DNA from: Cordia subcordata
Taxonomy: Eukaryota > Streptophyta > Magnoliopsida > Boraginales > Cordiaceae
Reading direction: 5' to 3'
Length of the DNA: 64,000 bases
Assembly (NCBI GenBank): GCA_028554755.1
Contig: JAPTOF010000004.1
Location: 2,177,501-2,241,500 of the forward strand
Numbering within the stretch: position 1 is the first letter of the stretch; every line of letters starts with the position of its first letter. The position numbers and the translations under genes were made by a program. The notes under the pieces were generated by a model. That model did no database searches. It saw only the letters and a list, made by a program, of their open reading frames with translations, and was not told the DNA's origin. Positions 1 to 11,750 of the stretch are shown piece after piece.

Positions 1-53
1 CAAAAACAAGGAGGATGGGCACTTATGATTGCGCTTCCATACGAGTATGACAT
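1..53 (-). CDS. possible N-terminus of a gene running off the left edge
   Basis: Reading leftward on the minus strand, an ATG at 53 opens a frame that stays open to the window edge (17 codons, MSYSYGSAIISAHPPCF). It is preceded upstream (about 95-115) by a CT/GA-rich stretch of the kind common in plant 5' leaders. An alternative ATG five bases upstream (58) stops after 11 codons. The piece is too short to assign to a family, and it may be chance; the sequence to the left of the window would decide. Confidence 0.25.
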   Translation of the reverse strand, partial: MSYSYGSAIISAHPPCF

Positions 54-189
54 GCCATTTTCTTTCGATTTTACAGAAATTTCCTCCGTCTAGTACTCTC
101 TCTCTCGCCCACCTCTGGTGATTTGATCAATAATGGATACATAGTGAGAATATCAATCAATTAGATAGCAGTAATCCGTGGAAAAGATG

Positions 190-552
190 TGTGTTTGGCT
201 AAGCTTATAAGCTCTTTTGACCAGCTTATAAGTCCAAAATAATGAAAAATGTGATTGGTAAAGAAGCTTATAAGCCAAAAAAAACAGTTCTGACCATTTT
301 TTTTTTTGGTGACTTATAAGCACTTGGTCAAAAGACATGTTCACCCTTAAAGTTTTATCACATTAATTGGTGATATGTCCTTTTTAGTCATTACAAACTA
401 CTATTACTATTTATAAGCATTTATTTCCCAAACACGTAAGAAGCTTATACGTATCTATTTATTCAAACACATAACAACTTGCTTATAAGTAGCTTTTACT
501 TATAAGCACTAGCTACTTATAAGCACTTAAAAATAAGCTTAACCAAACAGGC
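190..552. mobile_element. MITE with GTTTGGCTAAGCTTA-type ends
   Basis: About 360 bp bounded by imperfect terminal inverted repeats: TGTTTGGCTAAGCTTAT on the left and the reverse complement of TGTTTGGTTAAGCTTAT on the right. The interior repeats the motif CTTATAAGC many times. No coding capacity. It resembles the elements at 1551, 30977 and 60270. I did not find a convincing target-site duplication, so the exact ends are approximate. Confidence 0.6.
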
Positions 553-2740
553 TCATAATTGAACACAATCTATATCTATATCTATTTATATAATTTAATA
601 ATATAACATTATGGGCTTGTCTTTATTTTTTTCAAAAAATGCTTTTTTCTAAAATTTTTGAAAAAAGAAGCTAAAAAGTCCGATGTATGGAAAATGCTAA
701 AATTGAAATTTTCAAAGTTACAGTTTCTTCTTAAATGTAATCCAAATATATATATGTATGTACGTATATATATGTGTGTGTGTGTGTGCTTTTTTTTTAA
801 AGTAATTCGCCCTAAAAACAAAAGCAAATTCAAACTGCCCCTATATTTAAGTTTTGGAGGTCTTTGAAGACATCACATAAATTAATAAGAACTTGTGCAC
901 TCTTGAAAGTGCCAATGGGTCATTTAAGGTATTAAGAAGATATTTGTTTTGACTTTTAAACTAATTAATTTGTTTAAAACCTAGTTTAAGGTAGTAAACA
1001 TGTTTGTTTATGTTTAAAAAAGTATTCAATTTAAGTAGCTTTAAGCAAGGAAAAAAGAAAAAAACTTTTCACCCCCAGCAACTTTTATTTTTTATGGATT
1101 TATTTAAAAAACAAACACAATTTAACCAAATCATTTACTAATGTACTTTGTTTTTCCCTAACCCAGTTCTCATGTATCTAGAAACTAAAAAAATTCATGA
1201 ATAAGAAAAGAAAGAATCTAAATTATATATAATGAGCTTATAATGCCTTTAAATAGTAGGTATCTGATAAGAATATAAAATTCATGAATCCAATAATTCA
1301 ATATATATTATGCGCATTAAACTTGTAACACCTTTTAATAGTAAATTGCATGTGACAAAATTCTATAAATATAGTCGGCATCCTTTTCTTTTTCTCTTTC
1401 TTTTTTCTCTTTTTTTCCCCCATTGCTTCATGGCTTACTTATATGTTAAAAATTAGTGAAATTTGAAATTATTATTTCACAATTTATGTCTTATTCACTA
1501 GACATTGTTGGATTCTAAATTATGCCGTTATGCTCAAACGAATCACAAATTAGAAGGTGTTTGACTTTGCTTATTTTAAGTGTTTATTAGCACATAGAAA
1601 AGAACACTTTTTTATATATTTTTTCCTATTAACTCTTTATAAGTATCAAATAAACAAAGCCAAACACCCTCTAATGTGATTTTTAAATTCTGAAACGATA
1701 CATATATACTTAAAGGAAAATTGAAAAAAGCAATTAACACCAGTATATAACTGGTATATAATTTTATTTGGGTCAAAGATATAAATAGCATATAATTGAC
1801 CGCCAATTGAGTAGTCACGTTTGACCTAAAGATGTGGTCATAATCGTAGAGCTAATAAATGGCCACGTTAGCCACCAAATTAATTAATCATGTTTAATTG
1901 AGGAAAATAATAAAATAATAATGTCGGGTAGGCAGTCAAGTTCTGGAAGCCCAAGAAAAACCAAACATTTCGGGGAATCCCAAAGCCCAACATCGTCATT
2001 TTGCACGTGTCCCCGCTCCATCTTTTACCTTATTTCAAGTTGCTCTTTCCTGACAAAAAAAATAAGAAATTAATAAATAAATAAAGCTGCTGCCTTTTTT
2101 TTTGGCCTTTTCTTTTTCTTTTTTGGCTGTCAGCTGGCGGCAGCCTTTCTTTTCTCACCTAATTAAACTCCCATTAGCATCATAACAAAATTTTCATAAA
2201 AATATATTTTTTTAATGAAGCACAAAATATAATATTTTGACAAAATCATGATTCAAATAATTTTGCAATCCTCAAAATAACTCATAGTGTATAAAATGGT
2301 GACTTATTCTCATTTTAGCAATAATATTATGATATTATCATAATACTTTGTTACTCTCTAAAAATCATAATATTATTTAATCTAATAACTCATACTAAGA
2401 AGGCAACTAATTATCGTCACAGTAATAGAAGATTTTTGTGATTCGATAAGTTTTTGTAGTATTATATTATTAAGATAATACGTTATTATCTAATTATCTA
2501 AAATGTATAAGAATAAGTTTTTATTATTTTTGTTAATGTATTATTACAACATCATAATCGTTTTTTTGACAAGACAAACCAAGCAAACAAATTGCCAAGA
2601 CAGCATAATAGTCGAGAAACCAATTATCGTCCTTTTGTCTTTCTCCACTTTACCCCTTTATGCTTTTGTATTTACTTTTATTTTTCTTTTATTTATTTAT
2701 TATGGAAATATAGATGTACAGAATCACAACACAGCAAAAA
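553..2740. other. intergenic, no gene seen
   Basis: AT-rich sequence upstream of NET1. It contains a short TG/TA microsatellite near 750-790 and the small MITE at 1551-1673. The open frames here are short, low in complexity and show no family resemblance. No canonical TATA box stands out just before the NET1 leader. Confidence 0.6.
1551..1673. mobile_element. short MITE (GTGTTTGRCTTTGCTTA ends)
   Basis: A 123-bp element with inverted ends: GGTGTTTGACTTTGCTTA on the left, and on the right a sequence whose reverse complement reads GGGTGTTTGGCTTTGTTTA. It is clearly related to the copies at 30977-31095 and 60270-60545. Boundaries are set by the ends of the inverted repeat; the target duplication is unclear. 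Confidence 0.6.
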
Positions 2741-2744
2741 GGGC

Positions 2745-3650
2745 CCAACAAAATCTAGAGAGAGAAAGAGAGAGTGTAACAGCAAAGCAAGCAAGCTAGA
2801 GAGAGAGACCAAAAAGCAGCTGAGTTGTTTTGGTGAAAAAAAAAAGCTGCAAATCTTAATAAATCACAAAAAAGGAAATCAATTTTGGTTTTTTTAGTTG
2901 TTTTTCACAATTTTCTGGTGAGTTTTTTGACCGTAGAGCACCGTTCTTTACATGTTCATCATGTTTTGTTTTAGTAGGCTCGGTTTCAGTTCATGTAATT
3001 ATATGTACACAAACTGTACGTGAAGTTTGTGTTTTTACGTATATTTGTACAGTTTAGATGGTCCTTTGATGCATCACTGGTGGATTTACTTGGTAATTAT
3101 CACTTTTTTTTATTTTTCTGGGTTTTTTTTGATCATTTGACTTAATACAATTCTGTTTTAGTTGATGATCACCTACTACTTTTTATACTTTGCAATATGT
3201 ATGGTGGGAAATTTATACACCGAGCTGTTTTTTTTTTTTAAACTGTTTTTTTTAACTCAAAATGATGATGATGATGTACTTGATAGAAAAATAAACAAAT
3301 TAAGTTAGAGATGTAAAAGTTATGTGGTTCTCTGTAGCGCACGAAATTTCTTTATTTTGAAATCTTTAGTTAAAATTATGATGATCTGACAAATTTTCCC
3401 TTTATGATATCATGTGTTTAGATTTGGTTTTGTAAGGAAAGTTTCTTGATAGACTGCTTACCATTTTCGAGGATCTGATTACTATGATATGCTACATATG
3501 AAGTGTGAAACTGATTGTTGAATTATTTTTCTGGATATTTTTGGAGTAGGTACAAAGGATTAGGGTATAAAACACATCCAGTTCTGTTTATTAGGAATTG
3601 GGTGTTTGAAAGTGTTATCTAGCCGGTTTTGAAGCGAGAGTAGTGGGAAG
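2745..3650 (+). promoter_or_regulatory. NET1 5' leader with a probable leader intron
   Basis: Upstream of the NET1 start lies a purine-rich stretch (2755-2815, repeated GAGA) typical of a plant 5' untranslated exon. A good donor (CTG|GTGAGT) sits at 2917/2918 and an acceptor (GGAGTAG|G) at 3549/3550, implying a leader intron of about 630 bp that ends 101 bp before the ATG. The transcription start is inferred only from composition. Leader introns of this kind often raise expression in plants. Confidence 0.45.
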
Positions 3651-6600
3651 ATGGCGACTCTGTCCCAGGCGAAATCTAGGCGAATGTACTCTTGGTGGTG
3701 GGATAGCCATATTAGCCCCAAAAACTCTAAATGGCTTCAGGACAATCTCACAGGTATCTCCTTTTACTGCATCTGGGTAATGTGCCACCTTAGTTGCAGT
3801 TCTTCTATGTGTTAATTCAGAATGATTTATATGTGTTGGAGGAGATGCGCCTGCTTTTTTGAAATAATAGCTAAAAGATCATCTGTTGTTTTTTCTTAAA
3901 TGGAAGTCAAAGTGTCTGCAGTCACTTTGGAGTCCTTTAACCTAGTGGTTTTTAATGTATATATATTTTCCCAGATTAGCATTACTTACCTTGTCTGTTA
4001 TAGTGGTGGCTGCAAAGTGTGAGATTGGAGGTCCAGTGTTGCTCTCTTCTCTCAGATTTTGTCGGCATTTATTTGTAAAAGCCCTACACTCTTCCTCTTA
4101 CTTGACGAGTTCTCCTTTTTACCATTCATCTCATTTGTTGATTACTGCACTTATATGATAGTCTTGGCATAAGTGGAAAACTGATATCTTGATAATAACT
4201 CAAGGTGTAACAGCTGCAAGTGACCTAAATCAAGCAGAAAAAAGAAATGTTCATTATATTCAGAAGATCATGCCACGGTACATTATGACACAAGGACTCG
4301 TTACTGAATAAGCATCATTTTCTTATTACTAATAGTGACTGGTTTTTTGAGTGTAGAATCAACTTAATCAGAGTCTGATGTATTTAAAATTTGAGTCAGT
4401 TTTTTACATCTGAAACAAAGAGATATTTAAAGAACTTTGCATCTTACCTACAACACTGCACTAAAGTCATAACTTTATGAGTGAGGGCTGTTCTCAGTTA
4501 AGCACCTTTCCAAAAGTGATACTTGAATTCTGGCATCTATAGACATTGAGTGGCTACTCTTTTACGTGAATTGCAACATTTTGCATTTTTACATTTTTCC
4601 TGAGTTTCACGAGGTGCATCAAATAAATAGTATAAACAAAATGTTTTATGTGGAAAAGAAATGCAGAACTCATTACCAGATTAAAGATGGTAAAGGGAAA
4701 AAGAAAACTCGAGCTACTTTTCTGTGTCCTTTGTAAAAACAACAGTCGGTTGGCATGACAAACAGCTGACTTGCTCCAAACATTCTTTTGAATAGTCGTC
4801 CACCTTTTTGATGTTTGCATACTGTGCATAGAACTGGTGGAGTGTGCTCAGCCATATGTAAAAGACTGGGTTGAAGAATTGTCTCAATTACTAGATGCTG
4901 AATGTTCTGCAGTTATCTTTCATTTTTGTGAACCTTGGCAGGTGTATCTAAGTTAAATATGATATACATGCCCACTCCCAGACAGTATTATACTCGTGTT
5001 GCTTACCAACTTTCCATGTTGATATGATTATCCTTCTTTTTTATTGAACAATCCATTTTTGTCAACCAGTTAATGTCTTCAAAGCTTCAAGCACTTATAT
5101 CATATCTATCTGCTTCACTCTGAACGATTCCACCTCCTTCCCTCTTCAGACATGGACTCCAAAGTCAAAGCAATGATTAAGCTGATAGAAGAAGATGCTG
5201 ATTCCTTTGCGAGGAGGGCAGAGATGTACTATAAGAAACGTCCTGAACTTATGAAATTAGTTGAAGAGTTCTATCGAGCCTACCGAGCATTGGCTGAAAG
5301 ATATGATCATGCAACTGTTGTGATTCGCCAAGCCCACCGGACTATGTCGGAAGCTTTTCCAAATCAAGACCCCTCGGTACTCGTTGATGATTCACCTGCA
5401 AATTCTGGTTCTGGAGATGATTCTCGAACTCCTGAGGTGTCAACCCCTCCACGTGTACTGTTCCAAACCGATGATCTGCAAAGGAATGGTTTGGAACTCT
5501 CACCATCTCATGTTCATGATGCCGAAAGCAATGGAGAACATACAGAATTCTCTGATTCTGAAGCAAGAAGAAATGGATTGAGACCTAGTAACTATTCGTC
5601 TGAATCTGGTGATTATCCCAAACTGAGAGTTAGAAAGGGCCTCAATTTTGATGATGAGGATGAGAAAGAACTGAGTGTGCAGAGTGATGGTGATCACATA
5701 TTACAGGCTCAAGCAATGGCAGGAGCTGATCAAGTGGGTAGATCAGAGGAGATTTTTATCTTAAAGAAAGCTCTTGCAGAACTAGAAGCTGAGAAGGAAG
5801 CTGGCATTGTTCAATACCAGAACAGTTTGGAAACGTTATCTAAGCTGGAATCTGAAATCTCTCATGCGCAAGAGGATTCCCGAAAATTTAGTGAACGAGC
5901 AAGCATAGCTGAAGCTGAAGTTCGGAAGTTGAAGGAAGCCCTCGCCAAATTACAAGCTGAGAAGGAGAAGAATCTTCTGGAGTACCATCAGTGTCTGAAC
6001 AAAATCTCTAGTCTGGAGAAAATTCTCTCTCAGGCCGAGGTCAACTCTGGTGAACTTAATGAAAAAGCCAGTAAAGCTGAAAGTGAAGCTCAGTTCTTGC
6101 GATATGAACTTGAGAAGGTGACATCTGAAAAAGATGCTGCGCTTGATCAGTATGTCCTATCACTGGAGAAGATATCAAACTTAGAGAACAGATTAGAATT
6201 TGCTGAAGAGGATGCCAATAAGTTGTCTGAGAGAGCTGAAAAAGCCGAAAACCAGATTGAAACTCTAAAGCAAGAAATTTCCAAATTCTCTGAGGAGAAG
6301 GAAGCTGCAGCTATCCAATTGAAACATTGCCTTGAGAATATTTCCAGCCTAGAGAATAAGCTCTTATCTGCTCAAGAGGAGGTCCAGAATCTCAGAATTG
6401 AAATAGATCATGGAATATCCAAGTTAAAGGATTCTGAAAAGCAAAGACTTCAGTTAGAAATATCTAATCAGTCGCTTCATGCAGAATTGGAGTCTTTAAC
6501 GCTGAAAATGGATGCTCAAGATCAAGAACTTATAGAGAAGCAGAAGGAGCTTGGAAGACTGTGGACTTGTATACAAGAAGAGCACTTGCGTTTTGTGGAA

Positions 6601-9600
6601 GCTGAGACTGCTTTCCAGACTTTGCAGCACTTGCATGCTAAAACTCAGGAGGAGATACAGTCTCTGGCTATGGAGCTGCAGAACAGAGTTCAAATTCTAA
6701 AGGAGGTGGAAGCTCATAATAAAAAATTGCAGGATGAAGTTTTGAAGGTTAAGGAGGAGAACACAAGCCTTAGTGAGCTAAATGTATCTTCAGCCATATC
6801 AGTAAAGAACATGGGGGAGGAGATCTTTATATTAAAGGAAACAAAAGGAAAACTTGAAGAGGAGGTTGAGCTTCGAGTGGATCAAAGAAATGCTCTTCAG
6901 CAAGAAATTTACTGTCTGAAAGAAGAACTGAACAACTTGAATAAGAAACATCTCAATATTTTGGAGCAGGTAGATGCTGTAGGATTGAGTCCAGAGTGCT
7001 TGAAATCGTCAGTGAAACAATTGCAGGCTGTGAACTCAAATTTGAAAGAAACCTGTGAGAGAGAAAGAAGTGAGAAAGAAGGTCTTCTAGGAAAACTTGA
7101 AATCATGGGACAGCTTCTTGAGAAAAATTCCATTCTGGACAATTCCCTCTCGCATTTAAGTGCTGAACTGGAAGCTGCTAGAGGAAAGATAAAAGCTTTG
7201 AAAGAATCATGCCAATCTCTTCTTCAGGAGAAGTCCAATCTTCTGGATGAGAAGGCCATGTTGGGGAGTCAGCTCCAGGTTGCAAATGAGAATTTGGAGA
7301 AACTCTCACAGCACAATACTGTTCTTGAAAAAACTCTGTCTGTTGCATGTGATGAACTTCAGACAATGAAGACAAAATTGAAAACCTTGGAAGATTCTTG
7401 CCAGCTACTTGCAGATGAGAAGGCTGATCTCGCTAGTGAAAAGGATATCCTGGGTGGGCAGTTGGAAAGTGCCAGGCTAATAGTGGAAGAACTGGAGAGA
7501 AGATTTGCAGAATTGGAAGAGAGATACTTGATTGTGGAGAAAGAGAAAGCATCTGCACTTTCTAAAATTGAAGAGCTGCAGGTTTCTCTCCACAAAGAGA
7601 AGCAAGAACATGCCAATTTTGCCCAGATGAATGAGACACGGCTTGGTACAATGCAATATAACATGCATCTTTTGCAAGAAGAATGTCAGGCAAGAAAAAG
7701 AGAATTTGATACAGAGTTGGATAGAGCTTTACATTCTGAAATTGAGATCTTCATAGTACAAAGATGTGCTGAAGATCTCAAAGAAACAAATCTCTCTCTG
7801 TTGGTCAAATACCAAAAACTTCTAGAGGCATCCAGAATATCAGAGAATGTAATCTCGGAATTACAGAAAGACAATGCTGAAAAAACAAAAGAGGTGAAAT
7901 CTTTGTCTCACCAAGCTAGTGCTCTGAGGGAGGGAATGCTTCAAATGTTAAAGGCTCTTGATATAGTTTGGGAAGATGCATGCCAGGATAGCATTGGAGA
8001 GGACCTATCAGATCTCACCTCCATATTGCATAAAATTGAAGATACTAAAAGATCTTTTGGCATAACTGAGGTGGAAAATCAGAAGCTAGCTCTTGAGAAG
8101 ATGGTACTTGTCACACTGCTTCAGCAACTAAGCTTTGAGGCAGAACATCTTGAAGTGGAGAAAATGAGTATTGAGCAGGAGCTGAAGATCCGGATGGACC
8201 GCATTTTTATGCTGCAGAATGAGGCCTCGAGACTTCATGAGATGAATGAAGAACTGAAATTGAAATTGAGGAACAAAGATCATAGAGAGGAAGCATTAGT
8301 GATCGAGGTGGAGGACTTGCAGAGGAATTTATTGGATGTACAAGGATGGCTGCAGGATTTAAAGCATGAGAATCTCAAGATTCTTGAAGAAAAACGATCT
8401 TTGATTGAGGAGTCTTCCCTCTTAAAGGATAATAACAAGGACATGGAGGGGGAAAACTATATTATTTTCCACGAAATGTTATCTATGGCTTATCTCTCTC
8501 TGATTTTTGAGAATTATATTGGTGATAAAACATTCGAACTTAAAGAGCTTAATGCACTTGTGGGCAAGCTTCAAGGTGAAAATGGTGCCATCAGAGGAAA
8601 ATTGAGCTCAACGGAGAAGGAGTTAGAAGAGTTGGAGATGGAAAATAGTAGCCTCAGGGATATGTTGCACAAGTCTGAGGATGAACTGAAAGTTATAACT
8701 GCAACTAGAGAGAAGCTGAGTCATGAACTTTTATTGGCAAAGGACCTTTTGCATGAAGAGCAGGGAAAGAAAAAAACTCAAGAAGAAACTTTGCAGGCTG
8801 AGTTACAAAAGCAGATGAATGAGATTGAGATATGGGAGACACAAGCTGCAGAAATCTTTAGTCAATTGCAGAAGTCTACAGTCTTCCATGTTCTATGTGA
8901 GCAGAAGGTTTGTGAGCTCATTGAAGCATGCAACAGCTTAAGACATGCCAATGTTGATAAAGATACTGATATTAAACTGCTGAATGAGAGGTTAAGCACT
9001 TCTGCTTCAGAAAATGAAGGTCTCAATGCCCAGTTGGCTGCACTTGGCCCTGCTATCACTTCTTTAAGGGAATGCATAGCTTCCCTGGAGAGTAGAACTT
9101 CGCAGAGAAAGCTGCAGAAACCCACAAATGAAGAATTGCAGGTATTGTTTATCTGAGTATATGATGCCTGATTACTCTGACTTCTTGCGAAGTTTTAAAA
9201 CTTGAAAAAAGAAAAAACTTATGAATGTGAAATAAATCGAAAAAGTGCTGCTTATTTGCTTTTGACGGTGTCAACCTGACCAATATTGTTTTGGAAATTG
9301 GAGACTGTTTATCTGTTCTACCTTTATATACATAGTTTTGATCTCTTCTTTTCAGACAACAACTCCGAAATCAGCTTTCAATTTATTGTCATAATCAGAC
9401 AACATGGTGTATATCAGTCATCTAACCTGTAGGAATTTCCTGGTTGGAGCCATTATGAAGCAAGCAATCTTTCTTGCCAAAGATTTGTACCTGTGCATCT
9501 CTACTTTGTTCTGGTTGGCCTGATGTGTTTAAATCTTCCTCTTCTTTTTTTTTTTTTTTTGGGAGGGTTTTTGGGGGGGGGGGGGTGGTTTGATTAAATG

Positions 9601-11059
9601 TTAGATAACATGTTCATTTTAACTCTTTGAGAAGCATAAATGCCGTGAAATTTAATGACACTTGAATTTCAACTTAAGATACAGCAAAACCCGATGTAAC
9701 AGATTTGTTGTATCTCATACTATCCTACATCTAATATGTTCTTCCATTTCGTAGTAATTCAAAGCATACTAGTGATTTGAATTAGAATACAGACAAGCGA
9801 AACTTTTCAAAATGGACCTTCTTCCTCGTCTTCTGATACCATAACTGAAAGTGCAGCTTGCCTCAGATTTTTAGTTTCTAATATTCGTGCTACACATTTA
9901 GCGATGCAGACATGATAATTAATAAATATTTTGCTAATTTTTTCAGGGTGCTGAAAGGACAAATGATATGCCCAACCATTCTTTAGTCAAAGATGACAAT
10001 CTCAGGGTAATAGATGCATCTTTAGACTTGCAAGATCTATTGAACAGGGTTCGAGTGATAGAGCAGACAGTGGTTGAAATGGAGCAGCTTGTCTTGAAGG
10101 AAAACTCAAAGGTCCATTCCCAGCTAGAGTCTGCATTGAGACAGATTGAAGAACTAAAATCTGAGAACAGTCGTCACAGGCGAAACTTAAAGCCTAAGTC
10201 CGAGATCTCTGAAGTGGAAAATGCACTGATAATGAAAGATATCGTGCTTGATCAGGTATCAGAAAGTTCTTCCAACAGAATTAGTAGGAGAGAGCAGGTT
10301 GAATTGTGGGAAACTGCTGATCTGGATCGCAGCATTGGCCTTACTGTTGGTAAGGCAAAGAAGATTGTTACTCCATCCCCTGAGAAGAGACCTGATCTCC
10401 GTCGACTCAAATCCGTGAAGAAAAAGAGGCGTGAATTTCCGGCTTCAGATGCACTGGTGGAGAAGGAGTTGGGAGTAGACAAATTAGAGATCTCTAAGAA
10501 ATCCATGGGCTCTCAAGAAGGGAACGATAGGAAGGTCTTACAGAGGCTAAATTCTGATATACGGAAACTGACAAATCTTCACATTACAGTTCAAGACTTG
10601 ACGAAGAAAATTGAGATTATTGAAAAGAGCAGAAATGGCAAAGCTATAGATGAAACTGATACTTTAAAAGAACAGCTAGAAGAAGCTGAGGCTACTATTC
10701 TGAAGTTATTTAATCTCAATGTGAAATTAATGAAAAATATTGAAGACAGTTCCGTATCTGATATGAAATCCACTATGGAGTCTGAAGATTCTGAAAGCGT
10801 CAGGAGGAGGAGAATCTCAGAGCAGGCACGGAGGATATCCGAAAAAGTTGGCCGCTTGCAGCTGGAGGTGCAAAAGATCCAGTTTGTTTTATTGAAACTT
10901 GATGATGAGAAAGAAAGCAAAGGAAAAATTCAAATGTCCGAGTCAAGACGAAGAGTTCTGCTGCGAGACTTTTTGTATGGTGGGCCAAGAATAAGTCAGT
11001 CTAAGCGAAAGAAAGCTCGTTTTTGTGGATGTGTGCAACCTCCAACGCGGGGAGACTGA
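3651..11059 (+). CDS. NET1: NETWORKED 1 (NET1) actin-binding coiled-coil protein
   Basis: Three coding exons: 3651-3753, 5150-9141 and 9947-11059. They join in frame into about 1735 residues, normal for the plant NET1 family. Residues about 10-90 form the NAB (NET actin-binding) domain: a WWWDSH motif and SKWLQDNL in exon 1, then [20 protein letters not shown] and a [10 protein letters not shown] block in exon 2. A Ser/acidic linker follows, then a very long heptad-rich coiled coil to about residue 1650, and a basic C-terminus with [10 protein letters not shown]. Arabidopsis NET1A marks actin at the plasma membrane and plasmodesmata; the same role here is inferred. The start was chosen because [20 protein letters not shown] matches the family's N-terminus. 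The second intron (9142-9946) carries a G-rich tract. Frames antisense to the coiled coil are shadows. Confidence 0.93.
9142..9946 (+). other. NET1 intron 2 with T tract and G-run cluster
   Basis: An intron of 805 bp with a GT donor after GAATTGCAG and a TTTTTTCAG acceptor. At 9545-9588 a T run is followed by GGGAGGG, five T, a 13-G run and TGG, a pattern able to form a G-quadruplex on the sense strand. No coding potential of note. Confidence 0.7.
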
Positions 11060-11750
11060 GCTGGTTGCCCAACGATCAACATGTCTCTTTGGAGTTCCCA
11101 TTAATTAGCCTAGTTTTCTGTCTCTAGTTTCTCTCTTTCCTTTCTCCTCTCTCACGGTGTTACTCCTAAGTCAGACATTAAAATGTTGCCTTGCGTTATC
11201 TAGGAGGATCATGCAGATAGGAAAAATGCTGTAAATTATTGCTATACCCATTCAGAAGGAACTTTCATCCTGAGTCCTTTCGAGTTTATAATCTTCATAT
11301 TACTAGAATATTTTGCTTCGGCTTGTTGATTATTGCTTTTAAGTTTCAATCTACAAGCAGTTATATAACGGTCCATTATGTTTCTAAGTTTGTTCAACTG
11401 CATATGCTGCATAACATGTTCATGTCTTCTAGCTTTATTGTGCAGAATTTGCTATAAGATACAAAAAAAAATGCACTGGAACATTTCGCAGTAAGATAAA
11501 TAGTCATTACAACTGAGTCATGGAATAACAATACGATTGATTTTGACTCCTGGCTGTGTGAAATAAGGCAAAAAATACAAAAGATTTTAGTCTCGCAAGC
11601 TTTGTTCCATAAGTACATAGTAATCCAAGACACTGTTGCAGCAACTTAAAATGATCCCTAAAATTTTGATCATCTATAGATTCAAGAATGGTCCAACATA
11701 ACCAACTTGTTAATGAAACGGGCTGAGAAAGCGACACGACAGGCTCATGT
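11060..11750. other. convergent 3' ends of NET1 and ALP1
   Basis: About 690 bp between the NET1 stop and the ALP1 stop, which face each other. It probably holds both 3' untranslated regions and polyadenylation sites. No repeat or further gene is evident. Confidence 0.6.

Noticed and set aside
7359..7664. 101-codon open frame antisense to NET1 exon 2
   Set aside because: Shadow of the Glu/Leu-rich coiled-coil codons on the other strand; serine-rich, with no independent support.
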